Source: Intoshia linei
Lineage: Eukaryota > Orthonectida > Rhopaluridae
Length of the DNA stretch: 20,562 nt
Direction: 5' to 3'
Assembly (NCBI GenBank): GCA_001642005.1
Contig: LWCA01000680.1
Span: 1 to 20,562, forward strand
Below the pieces are notes generated by a model, which saw only the letters and a list, made by a program, of their open reading frames with translations, did not search any database and was not told the origin of the DNA. Each line of letters starts with the position of its first letter. Within the stretch, counting starts at the first letter, position 1. A program made the translations under genes and the position numbers. Positions 1-9,948 of this stretch are shown here, piece after piece.

Positions 1-1321
1 TTCTAAATACTATTTTGCAAATAAAATATAATGCAACTAAAATAGTTTGATATTTTATAATTTAAATGTATAATATTTAACAAAATGTTTATGATACCAC
101 TTAATAAAATTTATTTTTTTAAAGGTTCACTCCTCACCTCTCAGCGGTTGGATTCAGGGATGCCGGATAATAACAATATTTTAGAGGACCTAGACTTTAG
201 GAAAAAATCCTTGTATCTGTTAAAAAAATATTGTGTATTTTTTCAATTGGGTGTCAATTAAAGTACTTTAACTGATTTATTCATGAATTCTGAAAAAAAG
301 TTCAAATTTGTCGTCTAGTGTAATAAAATATTAACAATTTTTTATTATTCTATGCAATTTTGGAAAAATGGAAACGCGTTTGTCACCAGAAAAATGATTT
401 ATTTAACCGACTAGCTTGACTGTAATGTACTTGAGACAAACAGCATTCTAGTATATTCATTATAACAACATGACAGTTTTTTAAAATGATTATGATATTG
501 TTATCAATCTTCAATTAATTGAAATTTTTTTATATTTCAAAAAACCAATTAATTGCAATTATTTTTCATAAAGCAATTGGAAAATATTTTTTCGTTTTTC
601 AATATTCTAACAACAAAACAAACAATTAATTTATTGATTTTTTTCAATAATTTTTACCAATTAATTGCAATTAAATTAGTTCCAATCAATTAATTCCAAT
701 CCCTGACCCTAATACACATGTACATGTGTATTTTAAATAAAAAATATAAAGCAATCAATAAACGGTTTTCAAAACTAGGCCCATCGACTATTTTCATCTC
801 CCCGCGAGAAGATAAAGTGATCTTAATGTATAATTAAATATTGATGAATTTTTTACAATATTTATTATATTATAATATAATATTATATTATCATAAATGT
901 ATAATTATACATTTAATATAATACCATAACCATACTATAATATGTTTTTTATGAAATGACATTTTCTGGAACGGCTAGCAGATCAGCTTGTCTGGTAATA
1001 AATTAGAAAAAATAATGCAAAAACAATAACATATCCATTACAAGTTTAGATTAAAATTTTGTGTATTAATCAATTTCTCTTCTCGAAATTATTACAACAT
1101 TCAGGGGCCGCTCTTCTCCACCCTTTTCAAATAAAGTATGCATAGTTATAAACTAAAGGTGGTTATCATTTCTATTTCGCCAAATTATCTACAATGCTAA
1201 AATTAAACAAAGTCAAAAATTGGCGAATTAGAGATAGTATACTTAATAATTATTAAGTATACTAATTATAATTGAATATTATATTAAATAATGCTACCAA
1301 ACAGTATCATAAAATTAAATA
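1..1321. other. AT-rich noncoding spacer with repeat debris
   Basis: I see no supportable exon here. The stretch at 541-708 repeats the word CAATTAATTGCAATT, and read on the minus strand it begins CAGGGATTGG near 706, which resembles a hAT transposon end. Perfect AT palindromes lie at 713-730, 873-890, 895-914 and 1235-1264. An imperfect inverted repeat pairs about 1171-1188 with 1219-1236 (core TTCGCCAA / TTGGCGAA). Positions 410-444 match the start of the direct repeat at 3918 and 7158. Confidence 0.5.
1235..1264. repeat. 30-bp perfect palindrome
   Basis: Positions 1235-1264 read the same on both strands, centred on TTAATAATTATTAA with GTATAC on each flank. It lies just beyond the 3' end of ClC copy A and could form a cruciform or hairpin. 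No function is evident. Confidence 0.85.
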
Positions 1322-2832
1322 CTATACCATGAACATATTTGGAAACATTAAGTAAATACATCTATTAATATGTTCATTAGAAAATCTCTTTTTATTTCGT
1401 AAACGTAAGATGGTAATATTTAATTTTGTATACACTGAACCCATAATTCCTCCTCCAATTCCTATTAATGCTGCAATCGGAAATATTAATATATGCTATT
1501 TGATAAAGTTATCAAAATAAAAATTATCAATACCACATGGATGTTGAATTTAAACTAAGTTGAGAATATATACGGTAAAAATTAAAATTACTAGTGTCAT
1601 ATATCGACTTACGTGAAAAAATCCAACATTGCTTCCAAAATACAGGAAAAATTGCAACATACCGCTTGATAAAGCAGATATTATGCAGCAAAAGTATATT
1701 TTAATATAAAAATTAAAAGTGCAACTAGAAAAAGCTTCCTCTATTGCAAACAATAAACCTCCAACGGGTGCTACAAAAGATGCGGGTACACCTGCAGAGG
1801 CTCCAGCTTCAATTAAATCTCTACTTTAAAAATTTTAGAATTTTTACTTGTATTAATAATAGTATTTATACCCACAGCCGAACAACCCAAATTGGAGGCA
1901 ACCTCAAAATGAAAAATAGCCTCCTAAAAAATTTTCGCGATTGATGCATAGTGTCATATATCCCCTAGAATCTCCCAATGCTCTTTACTTGACATATCAA
2001 ATTAATGATAGCAATTAATAATAGCAATGCTAATAATAATTATTATAATTGGCTAATTTATAATTATTATTTGCTATTATAATAGCAAAAACATAAATTT
2101 GTGTCCAAAAGCACGAAATTCAACTTTATGTACAAGGTAGGCTATAATGGCTCTAATTTCATTAATAAAATGTATATTTCATCAAACTCGATAAATATCA
2201 TGGGTCCTTCTACTCCTAATGGCATGCTGGCTGAAACGGAGAAAATAGATGATAATAATTTTATAGTCAAATTTTTAAAGGTTAGATAATTGTCCAATTT
2301 GATACCATTTAAGTAACAAAGAATGCGAGCAACACCACAAGATTTAATGACTGGTGCAAAAAAAGTTACGAGGGCTAAAGACATAAAAACGAAAATTATA
2401 TTGAAACATAGTAAATACGTTATGGAGGAAAGAATTTTTTTCTAAATCAATTTTTATCGAAATTATGTGATACAACCTCAGAAAGATATCCAAAGTACGC
2501 TTTCCATTTTGTTGTCAATAGCGTATTTATGAACAAATGCATGACAAAGTGACAAAATCCGGTTAAAAATCCAATTAATACTAAAACTACCCAGATATGC
2601 CAATCACCTCTAATGTTTCAGATTATTCCAATATTATTTGCATAAAACCTGCATGATCTTTTTTTTAGCTAATTTTTGTAAAGTCTCAAATTATTTGGAA
2701 AATAATTATAACTTTGGGAATATTCAAAATTCAATTTTTTGTTATTCGTAAACGTGTGCGAAGCTCTACCAAGTTTAAAATTGAATTATAGATAATTGTA
2801 GATAAAAATATTGTGTTCGTAACCCATTTCAT
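1322..2832 (-). pseudogene. ClC chloride transporter N-terminal half, copy A (degenerate)
   Basis: This is a decayed duplicate of copy B with matching exons: 2812-2832, about 2649-2780, 2477-2609, 2188-2441, 2152 to about 2085, 1592-1823 and 1322-1495. Exons 3 and 4 have exactly copy B's lengths (133 and 254 nt), and the last intron is 96 nt in both. ClC landmarks are visible: the proton-gate motif GVEGP in exon 4 and APVGG-LLFAIEE in exon 6. The damage is clear. A TAG at 2669-2671 replaces the TGG of copy B. The first intron has lost both its donor (AT at 2811-2810) and its acceptor. Exon 5 runs into AT palindromes and stops near 2085. The GSGIP-type motif has decayed to SCGVA, and the frame ends at TAG 1322-1324. 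The 5' flank, up to about 3110, also resembles that of copy B, so the duplication included the upstream region. I infer a nonfunctional duplicate; exon boundaries in exons 2 and 5 are approximate. Confidence 0.75.
1985..2092. repeat. AT-palindromic insertion in exon 5 of ClC copy A
   Basis: Similarity to exon 5 of copies B and C breaks off near 2085. It is replaced by self-complementary AT sequence, including the perfect palindrome GCTATTATAATAGC and longer AATAAT/ATTATT arms. Weak similarity to the end of exon 5 may resume near 1965. This looks like a small inserted or amplified palindromic element; its boundaries are approximate. Confidence 0.4.
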
Positions 2833-4296
2833 TTTATCTTCAGTATCCAGAAGAAATAGTAAAAATAAAATATAAAAATAGTGATACAAATGTACATCAA
2901 ATGAAATTAAATATTATTAAATATCACTAAACTAATTCACCTGAAATTATATTAAAATCTATCTAATATATAATCTAAAATATATAATATACGTATAATC
3001 TAAAAAGTAATATTATCAAAATGCAATAACTGTTATTTTCAATTCTTAAAGTATCTGCAGTAATTGTAACCATCAATAAAATGTATTAATCGATTAATTT
3101 AAAATCTCTTGAGACGCGTATGCAATTTATGTATTACATATGCAATGTATTATAATTCATTAGCAAATTAAGTACTGTTTTGAAACATTATTAATATCAA
3201 TCATTATAATGATTTACATTTATTATTTAATTTAAAATGATTTTTTTATTGCTGTCGACGTGTAATGGTTAAAATATCGAAAATGGGAAAAGATACTTGG
3301 ATAATGTATTTGATACTTATATATATTTAGATATTTGTACTAAATTATCTAGATCTCGACTACTATATTTATAAAATAAGTTATCTATCACGTTTAGAAA
3401 ACAGTTTATTGATTGCTGTTAAAATAAATTTATATATTCATTACCTGATTAAGAAAACGGCTGTTAACTGCATTTCTTTATCTGAGTCAGTATACAAACA
3501 ATATATCGCACATGTGTATACCTTAATCATTAAGGCTTAATATAATGTAAAAATTTTTCAATTCACCCCCACGAAAAAATGAATATAAAAATTTACTTGA
3601 AAAATGTGTCCACCATTAATACATACCATGTCTGTATTTATTATATTAATGTATGTCATATTATGATATTTTCATATTATATAGTACTTAAACTTTAAGT
3701 CTTAAAATATTTATAGTGGTACATTTGTACTTTTATTGTTATATTGATTATTTCAGGATGATATGATTACTAACCTAAAAAAGATAATTGTTTAGATATT
3801 ATTAACATGTAAATACCAATAAATATTATGATTATTTTTTTATTCATTACGGTATGGTTAGTGACGGTATGATTAATGAAATTTTATCCTGAAAAATGAG
3901 TTTCAACATTATAGGATACTAGCTTGATGGTTATGTACTACATAGAAACAGCACCTAGCTCTGCCGAGGGAACATTTTTATTATACTTAAAAAATAAATT
4001 CACGTTGAAAATCTAACTTAAAAATCCACTATGCAGTATTATCAATCCTTTTAAAGACTGGTTCCCAAATTTGTTTCAGGTGGAACCATCATATCAATTT
4101 ACTTTTTTACTTTACGTTAGGATAATAAAATTTAAAAAAGTTTTATTTAGAATTTGAAAAAAAATAAAAATTAATTGCAAAAAATAGAGTTTTTTTTCCA
4201 GGGGTGTTAGAAAAATAAATTTCAACCTGCCAAACTCATTTCTTACTGATCAAAAAGCCTAATTGTTTTTTTTGAAAATCAAACGAGGTTGAAAAT
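2833..4296. other. Spacer between ClC copies A and B
   Basis: No exon could be supported on either strand. In particular I found nothing resembling the missing second half of a ClC transporter downstream of copy B on the minus strand. Positions about 2870-3110 resemble the 5' flank of copy B (5760-5935), sharing a stretch around CATCAATAA and TATTAATCG, so they belong to the duplicated unit. Positions 3918-4102 are a dispersed direct repeat. A 15-bp near-palindrome (CCTTAAT/ATTAAGG) lies near 3522. Confidence 0.5.
3918..4102. repeat. Dispersed direct repeat, copy 1
   Basis: About 185 bp that recurs, highly similar, at 7158-7340 in the same orientation; a partial copy lies at 410-444. Its start resembles ACTAGCTTGA followed by TTATGTACTA. 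Its right part contains GGTTCCCAAA, which resembles the hAT-type ends seen elsewhere in the window. It lies in the spacer just 3' of ClC copy B. Confidence 0.8.
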
Positions 4297-5723
4297 TTAA
4301 AAATATATACTCTCTGATGCGGATTTTAAAATCATAAATATTGTCATAAATTTAAATTTAAAAAAATATACCACAATAATGACTGGAAAAATTAGTGCAA
4401 TACATTTCTGTAGATGTTTATTGAGAGTGGGCAAGAAATTGTTTCGTGTGCGTAAGATACTGATATTCATTTTTGTAAATATAGAACCCATGATTCCTCC
4501 TCCAAGCCCTAGAAAGGCAGCAGTCGGAAATATTAATAAATGCTATCAGAAAAGTTAAAAAAGTATTAAACGATCAATACCAAATCGAGAGTTGATTTAT
4601 GCTATATTGAAAATAATGACAATATAAATAATTATTACTCGTATCATATATCGATATACATGAAAAAGTCCACTTTTAAAATTGGTTCCGTTATGCAAGG
4701 AAGAATTGAATATACCTTTCGATAAAGCAGACATTATGCAGCAAAAGTATATTTTTAGATAGAAATTAAAACTGCAATGCGAAGTAGATTCTTCCATTGC
4801 AAACAATAAACCTCCAACTGGCGCTGAAAAGGATGACGTTATCCCAGCACAGGCCCCAGCCATAATGAAATCTCTACTATAAAAACAATATAATTTTGAT
4901 TTACATTATAGAATCTATTTTATATAAAGTACCAATTTTCTGATCTCCTAACTCGATTAAACAGTACATATTTACGTCCGTAAGCGCGAAATTCAAGTTT
5001 ATGTACAAGGTAGGCAATAACAGCTCTAATTTGATTATATTACAAGTAAATTTTGATTTAACCCGATAAATATCATTGGTCCTTCTACTCCCAATGGCAT
5101 ACTGGCAGAAACGGCCAAAACGGAAGAGAAGTATTTTATAATCAAATTTTTAAGCGTGAAAAATTTTTCACATCTTGTTCCATTTAAATAACAGATAATG
5201 TAAGGAACGCTAGAAGATTTGATGGTTGGTGCAAAAATAATTACAATTATACTAGACATGATGATACAAATTATATTGAAAAAAAATAGATATGTTATAG
5301 AGTAAAAAGATTTTTTCTAAATACATTTAACTCAAAATACCACCATACTACCTCGTAAAGAAATTTAAAGTACATTTTCCATTTAGTTTTCATCAATATG
5401 TCTATAATGTGATGCATGGAAAATTGACAAAATCCGGTTAATATTCCAATTATACACAAAACCGTCCAACTTTGAAAATTAAATCTAATTTTTAATGTCA
5501 TTTTTACAGCATAATTAAAATAACCTGGATGATAGTGTTTTTAGCCAATTTTTGTATAATGCGGAATTGTTTGGTAAGTACTTATAACTGTGGCATTGGG
5601 ATAATTTTAAGTTTTCAACGTTTGTGAACTTGTGTGAAACTTTACGAAGTTTACTATTGAATGACTAAAAATTAAAATTAAATAATTTTAAATACGAAAT
5701 ACTCTATTCACAACCGAGCTCAT
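4297..5723 (-). CDS. ClC-family anion transporter, N-terminal half only, copy B (open frame)
   Basis: Seven exons (5703-5723, 5525-5664, 5352-5484, 5063-5316, 4933-5025, 4639-4876, 4297-4542) join in frame into 374 codons plus TAA through GT-AG introns of 38, 40, 35, 37, 56 and 96 nt. ClC proteins move chloride, often exchanged for protons, across plasma or endolysosomal membranes. Visible landmarks are an N-terminal Tyr-x-x-Leu segment about 40-50, helix B (IGILTG, 66-71), the GSGIP position as SSSVP (132-136), YLNG (141-144), GVEGP with gating Glu176, GACAG...APVGG (221-236) and LLFAMEE with proton Glu243, then helices G-I. It most resembles the ClC-6/ClC-7 branch. A full transporter is about twice as long: the GxFxP motif, the inner Tyr and the CBS domains are missing. 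All three copies have a GT after the same residue (here 4371-4370), so the last 25 codons could be intron read-through with further exons lost or not recognised. It may be a half-length product or an incomplete duplicate. Confidence 0.68.
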
Positions 5724-6837
5724 TATTTCACAATCCACTCAAAAGTTTTATACCCGATATAATTGAATATTAGTGATACAATGTATATAAACTTTATGTT
5801 GAAAACGATCCAATTATGATTATAAAAAATGTCCAGTAGTCAAAATTCACTAATATTAGGTTTCAATTTCTGAAAGTGCATACTTTAATTATAGTCATCA
5901 ATAATATGTATTAATCGTTTCCATGAAATTAAAATTAAATGTTAAATGTCAAAAAATCTTGCAGTAGATTAGTCAGTATGACTGGTTCCATACTAATTAT
6001 AAACTGCCATATTATTTGAAATTTAATAAATATGTAGTAACAGGATTAACCAACAAGTTTATATATGTCAATTTAAATTAAATTAATATTATGCAATGTA
6101 CATTTTAAATGTATTTGTATCATAAATCATTTAATTGATATTTAGTATGCAATTTATATTAAAGTTTATGTAATTTAAAATTTTAATATTTGACATTTCT
6201 CTGATGAAATATTGATTAAACTATTTCAGTATAAAATATATTAAATTGTAATTAGTATTACATTTATAGGATAATTTAAACTTCAAATACATTAAATATT
6301 GGTCCATTAATACTTTAATATACATTATTATCATGCAAAACATCATCATAAATGTATTATCATTTGTGTCTCATTATATGAAAATAGATACATAAATAAT
6401 TAATATATGTTGTTATTAATAAGAATACTGTTCTAATTAATATTAACAGTAATTTTAGGTTTTCATGAAAGATGAATTCCCAATGATTAACATTCAATGA
6501 TATAGTTTATGAGAAATTATGTATCAAAATCAAAAAGAATTTCGTATAAATCAGCATAAATGAGTTAGAATTGACTTTAAAAATACAAAATATACAACGA
6601 AATGTGTTAAACCCACCAAGTCATAGAAGTCAAACCAAAAGTAGCATTACATAAACTAAACTAACGTTTAGTTTAATGTGTGGGCAATTTCATGAGAACG
6701 AAATATGCTATTAACTTCACCAATGAGAATTACTTATAGTGATATCATCACTACATTAGCCTCTCTAATCCTTACTTATACAAGTAATTTAATTAAAAAT
6801 GAATCGCCAATATTTTTCAAATGTTTGGATTAAAATT

Positions 6838-6950
6838 AAGAATGAAAAAGTAAATATTCATTCTACCATTTCAAAAAAATGTGCATTGAACGTCTACACA
6901 TTACCAATAAAGAGATATGGGTGGAAATCTCATAAATTGATTACTTAAAA
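6838..6950 (-). repeat. Dispersed repeat, inverted copy
   Basis: Shares the core GAACGTCTACACATT and flanking words with the reverse complement of 7621-7740. The pair faces inward around about 670 bp that includes the direct repeat at 7158-7340. A third copy lies at 8961-9035. Long facing arms suggest a nonautonomous inverted-repeat transposon, but no target-site duplication was established. Confidence 0.6.
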
Positions 6951-7157
6951 TTTAGAAATTAAATTAATAATAATTTTACAAGTATTAAGAACTCAAGGGC
7001 CCTTTATGTTTCACAGAAAAATTTTGAGCACGGGAAAAATAATTGAAATAAATAATGTAAGTGTCCACAATATCTAAACAGTACTATACTATGTGAATAC
7101 ACAGTTTGTGAATCACGAATCGTGCTGCAATATATTCTGATTATTAATATCCAATAA

Positions 7158-7340
7158 CTAGGTTGACTGTTATGTACTACGTACAAACAACACCTAGCTC
7201 TGCAGAGGGAACATTTTTATTATACTTAAAAAATAAATTCACGTTGAAAATCTAACTTATATCCTACTATGCAGTATTATCAATCCTTTAAAAGAGTGGT
7301 TCCCAAACTTGTTTCAGGTGGAACCGTCATATCACATTAC
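7158..7340. repeat. Dispersed direct repeat, copy 2
   Basis: Near-identical to 3918-4102 over its length, including the stretch around GAGGGAACATTTTTATTATA and GTGGTTCCCAAAC with GGTGGAACC following. It lies within the space enclosed by the facing repeats at 6838-6950 and 7621-7740. Confidence 0.8.
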
Positions 7341-7620
7341 ATTTTACTAAATTAAAGTGAGATATTCCATCTTAATTTTGTTTTGTTAACATTTGCGTAA
7401 AGAATTTTAGAAACAATTGTTATTCCATTTGTTTTATTAGACAGAATGTGTGTATAATATTAAAAATAAAGTAAAAACAGTCCAATACTAAAAATTGTCA
7501 TAAAGGTGTGAGTTTTGGAAATTGAAATTTATATTATTATATGTAAAAATTGCTCATAAATAGCATAAATTCCAGAAAAAATAAAATTATAAAAATTGCG
7601 AAGGAATGAAAAAAATTCGA

Positions 7621-7740
7621 AAGAATGAATTATATAGATTTTCACCACGATGTTTTTATTAGAAATGTGTAGACGTTCAATACACAATTTTTTTGAAATT
7701 GTAGGGTTAACATTTACATTTTTAATTTTTATTTTAATTG
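7621..7740 (+). repeat. Dispersed repeat, direct copy
   Basis: Contains TATAGATTTTCACC and AAATGTGTAGACGTTCAAT. The same words recur at 8961-9035 in this orientation and at 6838-6950 in reverse. The copy at 8961 sits between the arms of the inverted-repeat element next to ClC copy C. Confidence 0.6.
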
Positions 7741-7742
7741 AA

Positions 7743-7860
7743 ACACAGTCAAAATCTCATTTAACGAATATTTCATTTAATGAACGTCGAAATTTTATTT
7801 TCTATATAAATGCCTAAATATCTGGTATTTAACGAATTTTTGATTAACGAACGCGTAAAT
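7743..7860 (+). mobile_element. Possible pogo/Tc1-like transposon terminus
   Basis: The segment starts CAGTCAAAATCTCATTTAACG and then repeats words of the type TTAACGAA or TTAATGAACG. This is the usual look of pogo/Tigger-family termini, which begin CAGT and contain repeated AACGA words. No matching opposite end or transposase was found, so this is only a suggestion. Confidence 0.3.
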
Positions 7861-8238
7861 TCAATATTATTTTATTTTTTTAGTTGTTTTTTTAAATATC
7901 GTTATGGTTTATTGCTTTAAAATTTAAATTTAATTTTAGATAATTAATAATTAATAATAATTTTAATAATTAAATTATTTAAATTAAATATTAGATCGAC
8001 TCTTTTATAAAGTCATGGAATCTTTTTATATAATAAAAAGTTTAATTATTAGTTCATATTAAATACGAGTTCATGCATTCTGCCAAACTCGTATTGTAAA
8101 GTGAAAATTATGCACCAGAACATGTAAATAGCTATTATTGTATTACTAACTATTATGTATGAGTTCATTTTTTTTTCGAGAATTCACAAGAAATTGCAAG
8201 CACTAGACATAAGTGAGAAAACTGGACAAACATACCGT

Positions 8239-8882
8239 TTAGGTGTAGTGACTATTAAGTATGTGCGGTATTGTTATAAAATTGAATATGTATAATATTA
8301 AATAATGTACTACAATAAAAATTGGAAAAATGATGCCAATAAATCTAGCCAAATGTAGATTAGATACAATATCCTTCATCTTGTTTCTGTTGCGTAAAAT
8401 AGCAATATTTAGCTTGGTAAATGCGGAACCCATAATTCCCTTTCCAAGTCCTATAAATGCAGCCATCGGAAATAATAGTAAATGCTATTCATAGGGTTAT
8501 CAAAATAAACATCAATACCAAATCGATATCAACTTCAAGCTAAGTTGAGAATAAATCCAATATAAATAAAAATTACTCGTGTCATATATCGATGTACATG
8601 AAAAATTACAAATTTAAAGTCTTTATAGTACAAGAAAGAGTTAAAGAGACCTTTTGATAAAGCAGATATTATACAGCAAAAGTATATTTTAAGGTAGAAA
8701 ATAGAATTAAAACTAGAAGAAGCTTCTTCTATTGTAAACAACAAACCTGCAACAGGTGCCACACCGGCAGCGGCTCCAGTCGCAATGAAATCTCTACTTT
8801 AAAAACATTTAAATTTTTAATTTACAAAAATTGTAATACCAATCTTCAGAATTTCGAAGTCGCCCAAACAATGAAAATTCGA
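8239..8882 (-). pseudogene. ClC chloride transporter, copy C (5'-truncated)
   Basis: Remains of three exons match copy B: the end of exon 5 (about 8844-8882), exon 6 (8579-8809) and exon 7 (8239-8484), with a short intron before exon 6. Exon 7 is exactly as long as in copy B (246 nt, 81 residues plus stop) and aligns without gaps through helix I. The helix F region keeps GAAAG and LLFTIEE, including the proton-site glutamate, but five residues before APV are deleted in frame. Exons 1-4 are missing: the match stops near 8882 where an inverted-repeat element begins. On family knowledge this cannot make a ClC subunit alone. The good conservation of what remains suggests recent truncation, or relaxed but not long-lost constraint. 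Confidence 0.7.
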
Positions 8883-8883
8883 G

Positions 8884-9240
8884 TTCATTTTCAGAAATTG
8901 GGTCCTTCCAGGTCAAAAACATCAGTTATCCTTTTAGTATTTAAAAATAAATAACCGAAGAATGAATTATATAGATTTTCACCCATGTTTCTTTATTGGA
9001 AATGTGTAGAGATTCAATGTACATTGTTTTTGAAATAAAAATAATGTAGAAAGATGGGGTAAGAAGATGACGAAGAAGTAGTGAAGATACATGATTTTGA
9101 AATTGAAAATTATCATAATATTGGTGATTTTAAAATTTTGATCACATTGTGTATTGTTTATAATTCTAGGGCAGGTCTGAATTAATAAAAAAAGGACAAT
9201 TGGGTTTTTGACCTTGAAGGACTCAATTTCTGAAAATGAA
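8884..9240. mobile_element. Inverted-repeat element abutting ClC copy C
   Basis: Arms at 8884-8920 and 9204-9240 are inverted copies with about two mismatches in 37 bp, and weaker pairing extends inward to about 8945 and 9181. They enclose about 280 bp that include the dispersed repeat at 8961-9035. There is no coding content. The left arm starts exactly where similarity of copy C to copy B ends, so insertion or an associated deletion probably removed exons 1-4. No clear target-site duplication was seen. Confidence 0.65.
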
Positions 9241-9948
9241 ATTTTGGGTTAAACATCAATCTCGGAAAACTGAAATAGAAATATGGCATGTTTGAAACTC
9301 GACTCTTCTTACTTTCCTAAATAAACTGGAACAAATAGACAGACTATAACCAACAAAATAACAGACTTTAGTTTTAAAAAATGACTTAACGAACTTAATG
9401 AAAAAGTGACTTTATGTTTTGAAAACATGCCATTAGTTACGAAAAATGACTTTATATACTGAAAATGACTATAAATAAGAATTATAAAAATTAAATTTTG
9501 TAGTTTTGCGATGCAGTTTATAATTTATACCAATGTTTAATTTTAAATCAGTGGTCCCAAACTTATTTTGTCTCCGCCGTTCATTTCGATCATACATTTT
9601 GTTAGCGGCGCTGACTCAGCGCTCATTAAAATTTTTCCAATTTAATTTAAAATAATTTACCTCAGAATTTCTCAGTGACAAATAACAATTAAAATGAACA
9701 TTGCCTTTTATTTTGATACATGAATGTATGATCACTGTGAAACATAAATCCCATGGTTTGCATTTAATTTTTCTAAGTCAGATTCATCAATCACCTTTAT
9801 CCACAATTTTTAGATTTTTTTTATCATGGGCTACAGTATTAAACAATGTCACACCTTGATAGTGCAAGTTATCCATTTTTTACATATCTTTGCGCCATTG
9901 GTTCAGTAGGAATTTGATCCGTGTATAAAAATTATTATTATTGAAAAT
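9241..9948. other. Noncoding spacer between ClC copy C and NUP107
   Basis: No exon is supportable. A hAT-like terminus starts at about 9552 (CAGTGGTCCCAAACTT), followed by a GC-richer patch near 9603-9623 with the hairpin GCGCTGA/TCAGCGC. I found no matching opposite terminus. NUP107 ends at 9949 on the minus strand; I saw no canonical AATAAA directly after its stop. Confidence 0.4.

Larger units (their letters stand above)
5724..8238. other. Long AT-rich spacer with repeats between ClC copies B and C
   Basis: No exon is supportable. The 5' flank of copy B (about 5724-5935) resembles that of copy A. Dispersed repeats occur at 6838-6950 (inverted), 7158-7340 and 7621-7740. A stretch from 7743 (CAGTCAAAATCTCATTTAACG, continuing with repeated TTAACGAA-like words to about 7860) resembles the ends of pogo/Tigger-like elements. 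The rest is low-complexity AT sequence. Confidence 0.5.

Noticed and set aside
125-215. Possible exon fragment near 125-168 with a GC-richer composition
   Set aside because: Frames close after about 14-19 codons, no family was recognised, and CAGGGATGCCGG at 156 looks more like a transposon end.
2101-2384. Plus-strand frame over 2101-2289
   Set aside because: It is the shadow of ClC copy A exon 4, whose minus-strand frame carries the GxEGP motif.
2669-2671. TAG as a sense codon (alternative genetic code)
   Set aside because: Copy B has TGG here, and the other genes need no reassignment over more than 1,300 codons; copy A shows other damage, so a nonsense mutation is simpler.
7004-7186. 60-codon minus-strand frame
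   Set aside because: It overlaps the dispersed repeat at 7158-7340, has no recognisable domain and no splice-linked neighbours.
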